NCBI GenBank assembly: GCA_036265815.1
Contig: DATAOI010000019.1
Location: forward strand, 1-44,074
DNA from: Gemmatimonadales bacterium
GTDB lineage: Bacteria; Gemmatimonadota; Gemmatimonadetes; Gemmatimonadales; GWC2-71-9
Reading direction: 5' to 3'
Length of the DNA: 44,074 bases
The notes below the pieces were generated by a model. It had not been told where the DNA came from and made no database searches. It saw nothing but the letters and a program-made list of their open reading frames with translations. The position numbers were made by a program, and so were the translations under genes. Of the stretch, positions 14,832 to 24,447 are shown in pieces. The stretch's first letter is position 1; the number at the start of each line of letters is the position of its first letter.

Positions 14832-17495
14832 ATGGGCGCGCCGGACGGCCTGCGCGACGCACTCGCCGACCGCTACGTCATCGAGCGCGAGCTCGGGCGG
14901 GGCGGCATGGCCGTGGTCTACCTGGCCCAAGACCTCCGACATGACCGCCCGGTTGCTCTGAAAATCCTCCTCCCCGAGCTCGCCGCCACGCTCGGCCCTG
15001 AGCGGTTCCAACGCGAGATTCGACTCGCCGCCCGGCTCCAGCATCCCCACATCCTGACGGTGCACGACTCGGGGGAAACAGCCGGCCAGCTCTGGTTCAC
15101 CATGCCGTTCGTCGAGGGCGAGTCGCTGCGTGACCGGCTCCGCCGCGAGCGCCAGCTTCCCGTTGACGACGCACTCCGGATCGCGACCGAGGCCGCCCGC
15201 GCGCTCGACTACGCCCACCACCACGGCGTGGTCCACCGCGACATCAAGCCCGAGAACATCCTGCTCACTCAGGACGGGAGCACGCTCGTCGCGGATTTCG
15301 GCATCGCCCGCGCGCTCGGCGGAAACGATGGGCTCACGCAGACTGGCTTCGCGGTGGGGACGCCGGCGTACATGAGCCCGGAGCAGGCGGCGGGCGATCG
15401 CTCGCTCGATCCCCGCACCGATCTGTATTCGCTGGGGTCGGTGTTGTACGAGATGCTGGCGGGGGAGGCGCCGTTCACCGGTCCCACCGCCCAGGCGATC
15501 GCGGCCAAGCGGCTGACCGAGCCGCCGCCGAGCGTGCGGGCGGTTCGGCCGACGGTGCCGCCGGCGGTGGATGAGGCGATCCGGAAGGCCCTCGCGCCGG
15601 TGGCGGCGGACCGGTTCGCAACCGTGGGCCAGTTTGCGCAGGCGCTGCACGTCACCTCGTCCGGCGCGACGGCCGCTACCACGATCCCTTCGCCCGTCGC
15701 CGAGGCCCCGCGGCCCATGGCGGCACAAGTGCCCCGCCGCCGGCCCGTCCCGGTTGCGGCCGTCGCCCTCACCGCCGGTCTCCTGATCGGCGGCGGCCTG
15801 CTGTTCGCCTGGCGGCGGAGCGCGGCCGGGCACGAATCGCCCGGCGGCACCCGCGTGGTTGCGGTGCTCCCCTTTGACAATCTGGGCGATTCCGCCGACG
15901 CCTACTTCGCCGACGGCGTGAGCGACGAGGTGCGCACCAAGCTTGGCCAGGTCGCGGGGCTCGAGGTGATCGCCCGGGGCAGCTCGCTCGAGTACCGTCA
16001 CACGGCCAAGCGGGCGACCGAGATCGCCCACGAGCTCGGCGCCGACTACCTGCTGACCGGCACGGTGCGATGGGAGAAGGCCGGCGGCACCAGCCGAGTT
16101 CGGGTGACGCCGGAGCTGGTGGACGCGCGGCCCGGCCAGGCGGCCCGCTCCCGCTGGGGTCAGCAGTTCGACGCCTCGCTTACTGACGTCTTCCAGGTGC
16201 AGGCCGACATCGCTACCAAGGTGGCCGACGCCCTTGGCGTCGCCCTGGCCGACAGCACCCAGCGCCAGCTCACGGCCAAGCCGACCGAGAACCTCGCCGC
16301 GTACGACGAGTTCCTGAAGGGCGAGGCGGTATCGCAAGGCATGAGCGTGGTGGATCCGCTGAATCTGCGCCGGGCGATCGGCTACTACGAGCAGGCGGTG
16401 GCCCTCGATTCCACCTTTGCGGTGGCCTGGGCGCGGCTGTCCCACGCACGGTCACGCCTGTATAACAACGGTGTCCCAGACCCAGCGCTGGGGGAGCAGG
16501 CGCGGGTCGCGGCAGAGCGCGCGCAGCGGCTCAAGCCGAAGGAGCCCCTGGTCTACCGGGCCTTCGGGGCCTACTACGGCACCATCCCGCTCGATTTGGC
16601 TCGCGCACTCGCGGAGTATCAGGAGGGCATTCGGCTCGCCCCCGACAACGTCGCGCTGCTCGTGGGCCTCGCCGCGATCGAACCAGGTATCGGCCGCTGG
16701 GATAGCGCGGCGGCCCGCCTCGCGCACGCCGCGGTGCTGGATCCGCGGTCGGTCAACATCACCAGCCAACTGGCCGACCTGCATACGATGCTCCGGCACT
16801 ACGCCACGGCCGATTCGGCCGCGGACCGCGGGCTCGCGCTGGCTCCCACCAATCCTCGGACACCCTGGCAGAAGGTGATAAACCAGCTGGGCCGGGGAGA
16901 TCTGGACAGTGCCCGCGCGGTCATTCGGGCGGCGGTGCGGCACATCGATCCCGGGGCGTTCTACGCCTACCTCGCGACCTATCAGGACCTCTACTGGGTG
17001 TTGGAGGACGACGCCCAACGGCAGACGCTCCAGTTGCCGCCGAGCGCGTTCGACGACGACCGGGGGAACTGGGGAATCGTCCGCGCCCAGCTCTATTACT
17101 TGCGGGGCGATCGGGTACAGGCGGCCATCTACGCCGACTCGGCGCGGATCGCTTTCGAGGAGCAGAGCCGGGCCGCGCCCAAGGACCCCACGCGCCATGC
17201 GCTGCTCGGAGTGGCGCTGGGCTATCTCGGACGGAAGGCCGAGGCGGTGCGGGAAGGCCTACGAGCGGTGCAGATGGTGCCCGTGAGCCGGGATCAGTCT
17301 AACGGTCCCTACTACCAGCTCCAGCTCGTACGGACCTATCTGCTGGTGGGCGAGCCCGAGAAGGCGCTGGACCATCTCGAGTCGATGCTCAAGACGCCGT
17401 ACTATCTCTCGCCCGGTTGGCTCCGCATCGATCCGACCTTCGATCCGCTGCGGAACAATCCGCGGTTCCGGAAGCTGGTGGAGGGGACCGCGTAG
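14832..17495 (+). CDS. Receptor-like Ser/Thr kinase with TolB-like domain and TPRs
   Basis: 887 aa. Kinase domain 15-275: GRGGMAVVY, Lys44, Glu62, HRD (135-137), DFG (155-157), MSPEQ. A Pro/Ala linker leads to one transmembrane helix (308-327). Outside it, VVAVLPFDNLGD begins a TolB/FlgO-like domain (342-460), and TPR-type helices run to the end (EYQEGIRLAPDN, LDPRSVNITSQLADLH, ALGYLGRKAEAV). The topology is an inward kinase and an outward ligand- or protein-binding region, inferred. The ATG at 14832 starts right before the domain; an in-frame extension to 14721 lacks protein character. Closely related in layout to the protein at 37571. Phosphorylation targets are unknown. Confidence 0.93.
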   Translation: MGAPDGLRDALADRYVIERELGRGGMAVVYLAQDLRHDRPVALKILLPELAATLGPERFQREIRLAARLQHPHILTVHDSGETAGQLWFTMPFVEGESLRDRLRRERQLPVDDALRIATEAARALDYAHHHGVVHRDIKPENILLTQDGSTLVADFGIARALGGNDGLTQTGFAVGTPAYMSPEQAAGDRSLDPRTDLYSLGSVLYEMLAGEAPFTGPTAQAIAAKRLTEPPPSVRAVRPTVPPAVDEAIRKALAPVAADRFATVGQFAQALHVTSSGATAATTIPSPVAEAPRPMAAQVPRRRPVPVAAVALTAGLLIGGGLLFAWRRSAAGHESPGGTRVVAVLPFDNLGDSADAYFADGVSDEVRTKLGQVAGLEVIARGSSLEYRHTAKRATEIAHELGADYLLTGTVRWEKAGGTSRVRVTPELVDARPGQAARSRWGQQFDASLTDVFQVQADIATKVADALGVALADSTQRQLTAKPTENLAAYDEFLKGEAVSQGMSVVDPLNLRRAIGYYEQAVALDSTFAVAWARLSHARSRLYNNGVPDPALGEQARVAAERAQRLKPKEPLVYRAFGAYYGTIPLDLARALAEYQEGIRLAPDNVALLVGLAAIEPGIGRWDSAAARLAHAAVLDPRSVNITSQLADLHTMLRHYATADSAADRGLALAPTNPRTPWQKVINQLGRGDLDSARAVIRAAVRHIDPGAFYAYLATYQDLYWVLEDDAQRQTLQLPPSAFDDDRGNWGIVRAQLYYLRGDRVQAAIYADSARIAFEEQSRAAPKDPTRHALLGVALGYLGRKAEAVREGLRAVQMVPVSRDQSNGPYYQLQLVRTYLLVGEPEKALDHLESMLKTPYYLSPGWLRIDPTFDPLRNNPRFRKLVEGTA

Positions 17496-17502
17496 CGCAC
17501 TT

Positions 17503-18042
17503 TCACGGCTTCCCAGCCGGCGGAGCGCGCCATGCCGAATCGATCGGACCTGGCAGCGAATCGATCCGACTCACGAACCCAACGACCCTCCAGACATCGT
17601 CGTCGCTCATGATCTTGCTCCAGGCCGTCATGCCCGTCCGCCGGATGCCGTTGCGAACGAGGTAGAAGACCTGGTCCTCCTCCCGGCGCGTCGGATGCAG
17701 GACGAGCTGCGGCGCGGGAGGATAGAAGCCAAGACCGAATGGCGCCGGTTTCCTGTTGGCTCCGCCGTGACACCCCGCGCAATTGTTCCGGTAGATCCGC
17801 ATCCCTGCGGCGAGATTGCTATCAGACGGAGGAAACGGGTTGGCGAGGTGAGGCGCCCGCCGCGCCAGAGACGCGTTCAACGCCATCTTGGCGATGCGCG
17901 ACTCGATCCACGACGGGGTCGCATCCGCCTCCATTCGCCAGAGGCCGCCGTACAGAGTCAGGAACACCGTCACGCCGAATATCACGAGGCCGCCAACCGC
18001 GCCGGCGAGAGTCAGCCAGACGACAACCCCCTTCGCGTTCAC
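17503..18042 (-). CDS. Membrane-anchored monohaem cytochrome c
   Basis: 179 aa from the GTG at 18042 (NAKGVVVWLTL), which has an AAGG 5 nt upstream; a longer frame back to 18204 has no better start. One N-terminal helix (about 6-32) anchors the protein, and the periplasmic domain has haem motif CAGCH (88-92) and probable axial Met138 in RTGMTAW. The stretch ESRIAKMALNASLARRAPHLANP between anchor and haem is typical of these small cytochromes. It probably accepts electrons from periplasmic dehydrogenases such as the PQQ enzymes in this window, which is inference. Convergent with the kinase gene, 7 bp apart. Confidence 0.9.
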   Translation of the reverse strand: MNAKGVVVWLTLAGAVGGLVIFGVTVFLTLYGGLWRMEADATPSWIESRIAKMALNASLARRAPHLANPFPPSDSNLAAGMRIYRNNCAGCHGGANRKPAPFGLGFYPPAPQLVLHPTRREEDQVFYLVRNGIRRTGMTAWSKIMSDDDVWRVVGFVSRIDSLPGPIDSAWRAPPAGKP

Positions 18043-18278
18043 GGTCACCTTGGCCCGTGCATGCAAAGGAGCACGAGAACCGGGATCAAGAGGCGTGACA
18101 TGGACGACCTCGTCGGAGAGACGGTGCTGGGGAGGGTGATGAGTGACACGCGCAGTTGTCGAACCGCGCGAGCCGACGCTAAGACGCAACGCCCTGATCG
18201 TCAAGAGAGGGGAGGGCGGACCGAAGGCGGAGACGCGCTCCGAGTGATATTTTCATAGCAAGCGAGGAGTGTGAGGTC

Positions 18279-18929
18279 ATGAAGATCGTCATCTTCGGTG
18301 CTACCGGGAACATGGGCCAGCGCATCGCCAAAGAAGCCCTGCGCCGCGGCCACGAGGTCGTTGGCGTGGTCCGCGACCCCAAAGCCGTTGAGCCCCCCGA
18401 CCCGAGCGTGCGCCTCGTGAAAGGCGATGCCACCAGCGCCGCCGACGTCGCCCGGCTTGTGAAGGGCGCCGACGCGGTGGTGAGCGCCATCTCCCCGCGC
18501 CCGAACCCACGGGGGCTCGCCGCACCGTCACTCGCCGCCAACGCCCGCGCCCTCATCGCGGGTCTCCGCTCGGCCGGCATTAAGCGAGTGCTCTACGTGG
18601 GCGGCGCCAGCAGCCTCGAAGTCGCCCCCGGCAAGGCACTCGCCGACCAGCCCGACTTCCCGGAGATCTACAAAGCCGAAGCGCGCGAGGGACGCGAGGC
18701 GCTGGCGGTGTGGCGCAACGAAGCGGCGGGACTCGACTGGACCTACCTGAGCCCCGCCGCGGAGATCGGCCCGGGCCAGCGCACCGGCAAGTACCGCACT
18801 ACCGGCGACCAGCTCCTGGTCGACTCGTCGGGGAAGAGCTTCATCACCTTCGAGGACTACGCCGCGGCGGTGCTCGATGAACTTGAGCGCCCGCAACACA
18901 TCGGTCGGCGCTTCGGCGTGGCGTATTGA
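18279..18929 (+). CDS. NAD(P)-binding protein, atypical SDR (YwnB-like)
   Basis: 216 aa. Rossmann fold with GATGNMG (7-13), VVRDP after strand 2, GDATSAADVARLVKGADAVVSAI, then VLYVGGASSLEV and LDWTYLSPAAEIGPGQRTG near the end of the fold. This is the short NAD(P)H-binding, NmrA-like/YwnB pattern, whose members are reductases or redox sensors; no YxxxK is present. AGGAG sits 9 nt before the ATG. Stand-alone, with a 59-bp gap before the next gene on the same strand. Confidence 0.92.
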   Translation: MKIVIFGATGNMGQRIAKEALRRGHEVVGVVRDPKAVEPPDPSVRLVKGDATSAADVARLVKGADAVVSAISPRPNPRGLAAPSLAANARALIAGLRSAGIKRVLYVGGASSLEVAPGKALADQPDFPEIYKAEAREGREALAVWRNEAAGLDWTYLSPAAEIGPGQRTGKYRTTGDQLLVDSSGKSFITFEDYAAAVLDELERPQHIGRRFGVAY

Positions 18930-18988
18930 TTGTCGCGGAGCACGCGTTGATCTTGTGAGTAGATTGCTCGACTCACCCGGAGGCATCC

Positions 18989-19495
18989 ATGAAAACGACG
19001 GTACTATCTGCCTGCGCGCTCGTCGCGCTGGCCACGACCGGCGGGGCTCAAACGTCCACCGCCTTCGCCGGCAAGATCACGTGCGCCAAGCCCGACCAGA
19101 ATTACGCCGTGCCCATTGCCGATGGCCCGCATCACGCCCTGGCGCTCGCCTCGATCAAGTGTACCTGGACCGAGGGCACGCTGGGTGGGGAGCGCCTGAA
19201 GGACGAGCAGGAGACGATCTCGTCGGACGCGACGGGCGACGCCTCCAATGATCGAGGCTATGGCGTCGGCACCGTGGCCAACGGCGACAAGTATTTCGTC
19301 CACTTCAAGGGCGAGAGCAAGCTCACGGGCGGCCAGCCCACCAGCGGCGAGTGCACCTGGAAGTTCACCGGTGGGACCGGTAAGCTCAAAGACATCAAGG
19401 GGAAGGGCACCTGTAAGGGCACGTTCCGGCCGGACGGGACAGCGAGCTGGGACATCAAGGGCGATTACGTTCTCGGGGCCCCAGCCAAGAGTTGA
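18989..19495 (+). CDS. Secreted beta-rich protein of unknown function
   Basis: 168 aa. A short signal peptide (MKTTVLSACALVALATTGGAQ) is followed by a Gly- and Lys-rich beta protein with four cysteines (ITCAKPD, IKCTW, GECTWKF, KGTCKGTF). The repeated G-x-K-x-x-G spacing (TGGTGKLKDIKGKGTCKG) recalls secreted beta-barrel proteins in which a related GTGxLxGIxGxGT motif occurs; function is not known. A GGAGG precedes the ATG. Its stop is followed after one base by the ATG of a cytoplasmic kinase, so the two are almost certainly co-transcribed. Confidence 0.8.
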   Translation: MKTTVLSACALVALATTGGAQTSTAFAGKITCAKPDQNYAVPIADGPHHALALASIKCTWTEGTLGGERLKDEQETISSDATGDASNDRGYGVGTVANGDKYFVHFKGESKLTGGQPTSGECTWKFTGGTGKLKDIKGKGTCKGTFRPDGTASWDIKGDYVLGAPAKS

Positions 19496-19496
19496 G

Positions 19497-20444
<948 letters not shown>

Positions 20445-20556
20445 TCCAAACACCGACATCCTCCTGAGCTTCCAGCCGATATTTCCTCCATGGTCCCCCT
20501 CGTAAACTTGCCCTACGAATCTCAGGCAAGATCACATTCAGGGGCGGGGGGATCTT

Positions 20557-21102
20557 ATGATCAGGCGTTTTCTGGCGGCGGCCACGCTGGCAGTACTCGT
20601 GGCTTGCGGGAGTTACTCACCCACCGGCCCATCTGCCGGCGGGTCGGGGAGCGGTGGATATGGCGGCGGGGGCAGCATGGGCGGTGGGTCGACGGGGGGG
20701 AACAGCGGAGGGGGCTCCACTGGGGGGGCGACAGGCGGCTCGACCGGCGGTAGCACCGGCGGTAGCACCGGCGGCAGCACCGGGGGCAGCACCGGTGGCG
20801 GCGCGGCACCGGCCACGGCTGCCGTCATCGTCGGCAACATCTTCTTCAAGAGTGGCCACAACGGCTCCGCCAACTCGGCCGTGGACACCATCGCCGTGGG
20901 CGGCACCGTCACCTGGACTTGGACCAGCTCGGGTGCCGTCCCCCACAGCATCGAGTCGCTGGGCTCGCCCAGCTTTGCCAGCAGTGCCGTCCAGAGCGGC
21001 GACGGCAAGAAGTATCAGGTCACGTTCACCACGGCGGGTACCTACCAGTACGATTGTGCGGTTCACGGCACGATGATGTCAGGGAGGATCGTCGTCCGGT
21101 AG
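20557..21102 (+). CDS. Cupredoxin-type copper lipoprotein with Gly/Ser/Thr linker
   Basis: 181 aa. Lipobox LVAC puts the lipidated Cys at residue 17. A long flexible linker of Gly, Ser and Thr (26-82) leads to a plastocyanin/azurin-like domain (86-181). Type-1 copper ligands are visible: His130 (VPHSIES), Cys167, His170 and Met173 in the C-x2-H-x2-M pattern of YDCAVHGTM. The protein probably shuttles electrons or holds copper at the outer membrane. A strong terminator follows 40 bp downstream, so it is probably a single-gene unit. Its natural partners could be the dehydrogenase at 21288 or the oxidase at 27400 (inference). Confidence 0.92.
   Translation: MIRRFLAAATLAVLVACGSYSPTGPSAGGSGSGGYGGGGSMGGGSTGGNSGGGSTGGATGGSTGGSTGGSTGGSTGGSTGGGAAPATAAVIVGNIFFKSGHNGSANSAVDTIAVGGTVTWTWTSSGAVPHSIESLGSPSFASSAVQSGDGKKYQVTFTTAGTYQYDCAVHGTMMSGRIVVR
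20740..20799 (+). repeat. Five 12-bp tandem units encoding Ser-Thr-Gly-Gly
   Basis: Five consecutive 12-bp units of the form AGCACCGGCGGY (first unit TCGACCGGCGGT) encode (STGG)5 in the cupredoxin linker. Differences are at synonymous third positions. Such arrays can change length by slippage, altering linker reach. Confidence 0.9.
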
Positions 21103-21141
21103 CGCACGCTCGACCCTCGCGGAGCTGCAGCGGGTTGCACT

Positions 21142-21175
21142 TGCGACACGATTCCCCGGAATCGTGTCGCATTTT
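21142..21175 (+). terminator. Rho-independent terminator after the cupredoxin gene
   Basis: A perfect 14-bp stem (TGCGACACGATTCC with its complement) closes on a minimal loop and is followed by TTTT. It ends the transcript of the cupredoxin gene and insulates the GTG-started dehydrogenase gene at 21288. Confidence 0.85.
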
Positions 21176-21287
21176 CACTCCTTTTCGGCGTCTGGTTTGA
21201 GCCATACGCCTCTTCCGCCCCTCCGGAACCTCCGCCATTATCCAGATGACAGGCCGTCCTGCTGTCGTCTGATCAAGGGGAGGCGCT

Positions 21288-22760
21288 GTGCCGAGACCCC
21301 CGCTGCGCCGGCGTTCGACCGTGCTCGCCCTCTGCCACGTGCTGGTTGTTGCCGCCTGTTTTTCGGATCGCCCAGGCGGCGGCGGTGGAGATATCCAGGA
21401 GCCCGTGGTGGTCGCCACGGTCACCGTCACCGCCCCCAAGACCACCATCGATTCCGGGCAGACGGTGCAGCTCTCGGCGACAGCGAAGGACGCGGCCGGG
21501 AACGTGCTCGAGGACCGCACCGTCGAGTGGGCCACCGCCGATACCGCCGTTGCCTCAGTGTCCCCCACCGGTCTCCTGACCGGCCTCAAACCGGGTCAGG
21601 CCGAGATCCGCGCCGTCAGCGAAGGCGTCAGCGGTAGCCTCACGATCACGGTCGTCGCTGCTCCGGCCGGCCCGCCCGGTCCCCCCGGTCCGCCCGGTCC
21701 GGTGACTGTGGGACTTCAACAGGTCGCCTCCGGACTCGACTTCCCGCTCTACCTGACCTCACCAATGGGCGACGACCGGCTCTTCATCGTGGAGAAAGGC
21801 GGCGCGATCCGGGTGATCAAGGGCGGCACCGTCCTGCCCACCCCCTTCCTCGACATAACCAGCAAGGTCATGAGCGATGGCGGTGAGCTGGGCCTGCTCG
21901 GCCTCGCCTTCACTCCCGACTACGCGACGAGCGGGCGGTTCATCGTCTACTACATCGATCGATCGGGCAACAGCCGCATCTCGTCGTTCCAGGTGTCTGC
22001 CGATCCCGATGTCGCGGACCCGGCGAGCGAGACGTTGGTGCTCGGGGTCGAGCAGCCGGGTGTCGCCCACAAGGGAGGCCAGCTCCTCTTCGGGTCCGAT
22101 GGCATGCTCTACATCGGGCTCGGCGATGGCTCCGACCACGATCAGGGACGGGGCCAGTCCCTGGCGGACCTGCTCGGCTCGATCCTGCGGATCGACGTCT
22201 CCTCGGGCGCTCCCTACACGGTTCCGCCCGACAATCCGTTCGTGGGCATCTCCGGCGACCGGCCCGAGGTCTGGAGCTATGGGTTCCGTAACCCCTGGCG
22301 CTTCAGCTTCGACCCGAGCACCGGCGATCTCTACGTCGGCGATGTCGGGGAGAGCAACTGGGAGGAAGTGGATCACGCCGCTGCCGCCGACGGCGCCGGC
22401 CGCGGTGTCAACTACGGCTGGAGCGTGATGGAAGGGACACATTGCGTCCGGGCCGGCTGCGATCAGACCGGGCTCACCCTACCCGTCGTGGAGTACGCTC
22501 ACTCCGAGGGATGTGCCGTCATGAGCGGCTACGTCTACCGCGGCCCGGCAATTCCCTCGTTGCAGGGAACCTATTTCTACGCCGATTACTGCCTGGGCTG
22601 GGTGCGCAGCCTCCGGATAGAAGGCGGGATGGCAGTGGAGGAGACCGATTGGCCCGCGCTCGAGCCCGGAGGTCAGGTGACCAGCTTCGGCGAAGATGCC
22701 TCGGGCGAGCTCTACCTGGTCACCCAGCAGGGCGGCGTATTCAAGATCGTTGCGCACTGA
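21288..22760 (+). CDS. PQQ-dependent sugar dehydrogenase-like lipoprotein with BIG2 domain
   Basis: 490 aa, GTG start after AGGGGAGG. Signal with lipobox VAAC (Cys24), a Gly run, a BIG2 Ig-like domain (about 42-124), a collagen-like GPPGPPGPPGP linker (128-138) and a six-bladed sGDH-type propeller (141-490). Catalytic-domain marks are LYLTSPMGDDRLFIVEK, GLLGLAFTPDY, HKGGQLLFGSDGMLYIGLGDG (with the presumed catalytic His), YGFRNPWRFSFDP and EGCAVMSGYVYRG. This family oxidises aldose sugars with PQQ or, in some members, acts without a known substrate. The lipid anchor places it on the envelope surface or periplasmic face. Confidence 0.92.
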   Translation: MPRPPLRRRSTVLALCHVLVVAACFSDRPGGGGGDIQEPVVVATVTVTAPKTTIDSGQTVQLSATAKDAAGNVLEDRTVEWATADTAVASVSPTGLLTGLKPGQAEIRAVSEGVSGSLTITVVAAPAGPPGPPGPPGPVTVGLQQVASGLDFPLYLTSPMGDDRLFIVEKGGAIRVIKGGTVLPTPFLDITSKVMSDGGELGLLGLAFTPDYATSGRFIVYYIDRSGNSRISSFQVSADPDVADPASETLVLGVEQPGVAHKGGQLLFGSDGMLYIGLGDGSDHDQGRGQSLADLLGSILRIDVSSGAPYTVPPDNPFVGISGDRPEVWSYGFRNPWRFSFDPSTGDLYVGDVGESNWEEVDHAAAADGAGRGVNYGWSVMEGTHCVRAGCDQTGLTLPVVEYAHSEGCAVMSGYVYRGPAIPSLQGTYFYADYCLGWVRSLRIEGGMAVEETDWPALEPGGQVTSFGEDASGELYLVTQQGGVFKIVAH

Positions 22761-22802
22761 AGCGATTCTGCCTAGTCACCACTCCCACAGACTGGAGGCC
22801 GT

Positions 22803-23252
22803 ATGAACCGTCGTATCGCAGCGGGCCTTGTCACGCTCGCCCTGGCGTTGCCGCTCCCCGCGCTCGCGCAGGCCGGTGCGGACCTTCGTGCCCAAATCGG
22901 GAAGATGGACCAGGCATGGCAGACCGCCTACAACGCCGGAGACGCGGCCGCCCTCACCGCGCTCTACGCCAAGGACGCCACAGTCATGGCTCCCGGAGCC
23001 GAACCGGCCTCCGGCACCAGCGCCATTCAGGCTCTGTTTACAGCAGATCTCAAGCAAGGTGCGAAGAACACCTTGACCACGGGAGATGTCGTGGGTTTCG
23101 GCGACTTCGCCCTCGCGACCGGCGGCTGGGTGGCCAACTCCACCGACGGCAAACATCTGGACCACGGCCCCTATACGACGCTCTACAGGAAGGTGGGCGG
23201 TGGTTGGAAGATCTATCGGGACATCTGGAACAGCAGCATGGCAAAGAAGTAA
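22803..23252 (+). CDS. Secreted SnoaL/DUF4440 (NTF2-like) protein
   Basis: 149 aa. Signal peptide ends LPALAQ (about 23). The domain fits NTF2-like DUF4440/SnoaL proteins: QIGKMDQAWQTAYNAGDAAALTALYAKDATVMAPG, a G.GD..FAL-type strand (VVGFGDFALATGGW), and the closing TTLYRKVGGGWKIYRDIWN. These cone-shaped folds bind small hydrophobic ligands; most exported members have no known reaction. A GGAGG lies just before the ATG. It is 10 bp upstream of the YcxB-like gene, so probably co-transcribed with it. Confidence 0.9.
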   Translation: MNRRIAAGLVTLALALPLPALAQAGADLRAQIGKMDQAWQTAYNAGDAAALTALYAKDATVMAPGAEPASGTSAIQALFTADLKQGAKNTLTTGDVVGFGDFALATGGWVANSTDGKHLDHGPYTTLYRKVGGGWKIYRDIWNSSMAKK

Positions 23253-23262
23253 CCCAGAGCCC

Positions 23263-23829
23263 GTGGCTCCCCAGCGCGAGCTTCGCGACCGCTACGCCCT
23301 CGACTACGAGATCACCCGGGACGACCTGTTCGCCTTCCAGTGGCGAGCGGCCTTCACCTCCCCCAGGGCGCGACGCACCCGGCGCTGGGCCTACCTCGGC
23401 TGGCTCGCCGCGATCGTCCTGTTTGCGATCCTGCCCGCCATCGGCCGGGACGGCTTCGTTATCTCACGCGTGAGCTTCATCTTCATCCTGGTTGCGTTCC
23501 CCATCGTCTCCCTGGCGCAATGGTTCCTGGAGAGGCGGCTGATGCGGCGCGCCATCCGGCGACTGATTGCGGAGGAGAAGCCGGAGCGAGGTCAGGTGGG
23601 CAGGCATCGGCTGACGGTGAGCCGGGAGGGGATCGCCGAGAGCACGGCAGTCGGTGAGGCGCGCGCCTCCTGGGCCGGGGTGGATCGAATCGAGCACAAC
23701 GCCGACTACATCTTCATCTACACGTCGGCGGTCGGCGCGCACGTGGTTCCCCGGCGCGCTTTCAGAGACGCCCAGGAGGCGGAGGACTTCCACCAGCAGA
23801 TTCGAGACTGGAAGGCAGCGGGGCCATGA
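23263..23829 (+). CDS. YcxB-like membrane protein
   Basis: 188 aa from a GTG 10 bp after the preceding stop. Layout fits YcxB-like proteins: LDYEITRDDLFAFQWRA at the N-terminus, two adjacent transmembrane helices (about 45-90), then a basic amphipathic part and a small C-terminal beta domain with GIAESTAVGEARASWAGVDRIEHNADYIFIY and HVVPRRAF. YcxB-like proteins are widespread and uncharacterised. No signal peptide beyond the helices. A longer open frame upstream overlaps the SnoaL gene and is rejected. Confidence 0.88.
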   Translation: MAPQRELRDRYALDYEITRDDLFAFQWRAAFTSPRARRTRRWAYLGWLAAIVLFAILPAIGRDGFVISRVSFIFILVAFPIVSLAQWFLERRLMRRAIRRLIAEEKPERGQVGRHRLTVSREGIAESTAVGEARASWAGVDRIEHNADYIFIYTSAVGAHVVPRRAFRDAQEAEDFHQQIRDWKAAGP

Positions 23830-23886
23830 GCGGCCAGCCGGGCCAGTGCAACCGTAGCCGCGCTGGTGGCTGCCTCGTGCGCGAGG

Positions 23887-24447
23887 CTACCTCTGCTGGT
23901 AGCTGTTCACGACGATCCCGCTCGGATAGGCGGTCGACCCGATCAGCTTGAACGGCGTCTCGGCCTTGAACACCTGCAGCCCCTGCCCGATCGCCACGGG
24001 GTTGACGAAGAAGTGAAGCTCGTCGATCAACCCGGCCTGAATCAGCGACGAGACGAAGGTTGCGCCGCCGTACACGACGATGTCCTTCCCCGCCTGCCCC
24101 TTGAGCCGGCTGACCGCCTCGCGCAGATCCCCGCTCTCCACCCGGATGTTCTTACCCGGGACCTGGCTCAGCGTCTTGCTGAAGACGACCTTCGGGGTAT
24201 CGACCATCTTGCGGGCGAAAACGTGTTCCGGGCTGTCCGGCCGCGTCATCAGCGCTTCCCAGTATTGCACGAACCCTCCGGTCATCTTTCTCCCCAGCAG
24301 GATCGTGTCACTGGTGTCGGTCAGGTGGGTGATGAACCCGATGAGCCGTTCATCATTGGCCTCAGTGGTCATCCAGGACAACTGACCGGCCGGCCCCGCC
24401 ACGAAGCCGTCCACGGTGATCTGCATCTGCAGCTTCAGCTTTCGCAT
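23887..24447 (-). CDS. Dihydrofolate reductase-family protein (RibD C-terminal type)
   Basis: 186 aa. Pattern of the RibD-C/DHFR-like family: MQITVDGFVAGPAGQLSWM at the start, TILLGRKMTGGFVQYWE, PKVVFSKTL, DIVVYGGATFVSSLIQAGLIDELHFFVNPVAIGQG and a C-terminal YPSGIVVNSYQQR. Members reduce pterin- or flavin-pathway intermediates in some cases, but many stand-alone copies next to MarR regulators have no assigned substrate. Its start overlaps the MarR gene by 13 nt, so it is translated from the same mRNA. It probably is not the housekeeping FolA. Confidence 0.92.
   Translation of the reverse strand: MRKLKLQMQITVDGFVAGPAGQLSWMTTEANDERLIGFITHLTDTSDTILLGRKMTGGFVQYWEALMTRPDSPEHVFARKMVDTPKVVFSKTLSQVPGKNIRVESGDLREAVSRLKGQAGKDIVVYGGATFVSSLIQAGLIDELHFFVNPVAIGQGLQVFKAETPFKLIGSTAYPSGIVVNSYQQR

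Noticed and set aside
14583-16445. 620-codon minus-strand open frame opposite the kinase at 14832
   Set aside because: No recognisable fold; it runs through the HxlR gene and the kinase domain and reflects high third-position GC.
20680-20830. Gly-rich repeat as a possible CRISPR or non-coding repeat array
   Set aside because: The 12-bp units keep frame and encode the linker of the cupredoxin; no spacers are present.
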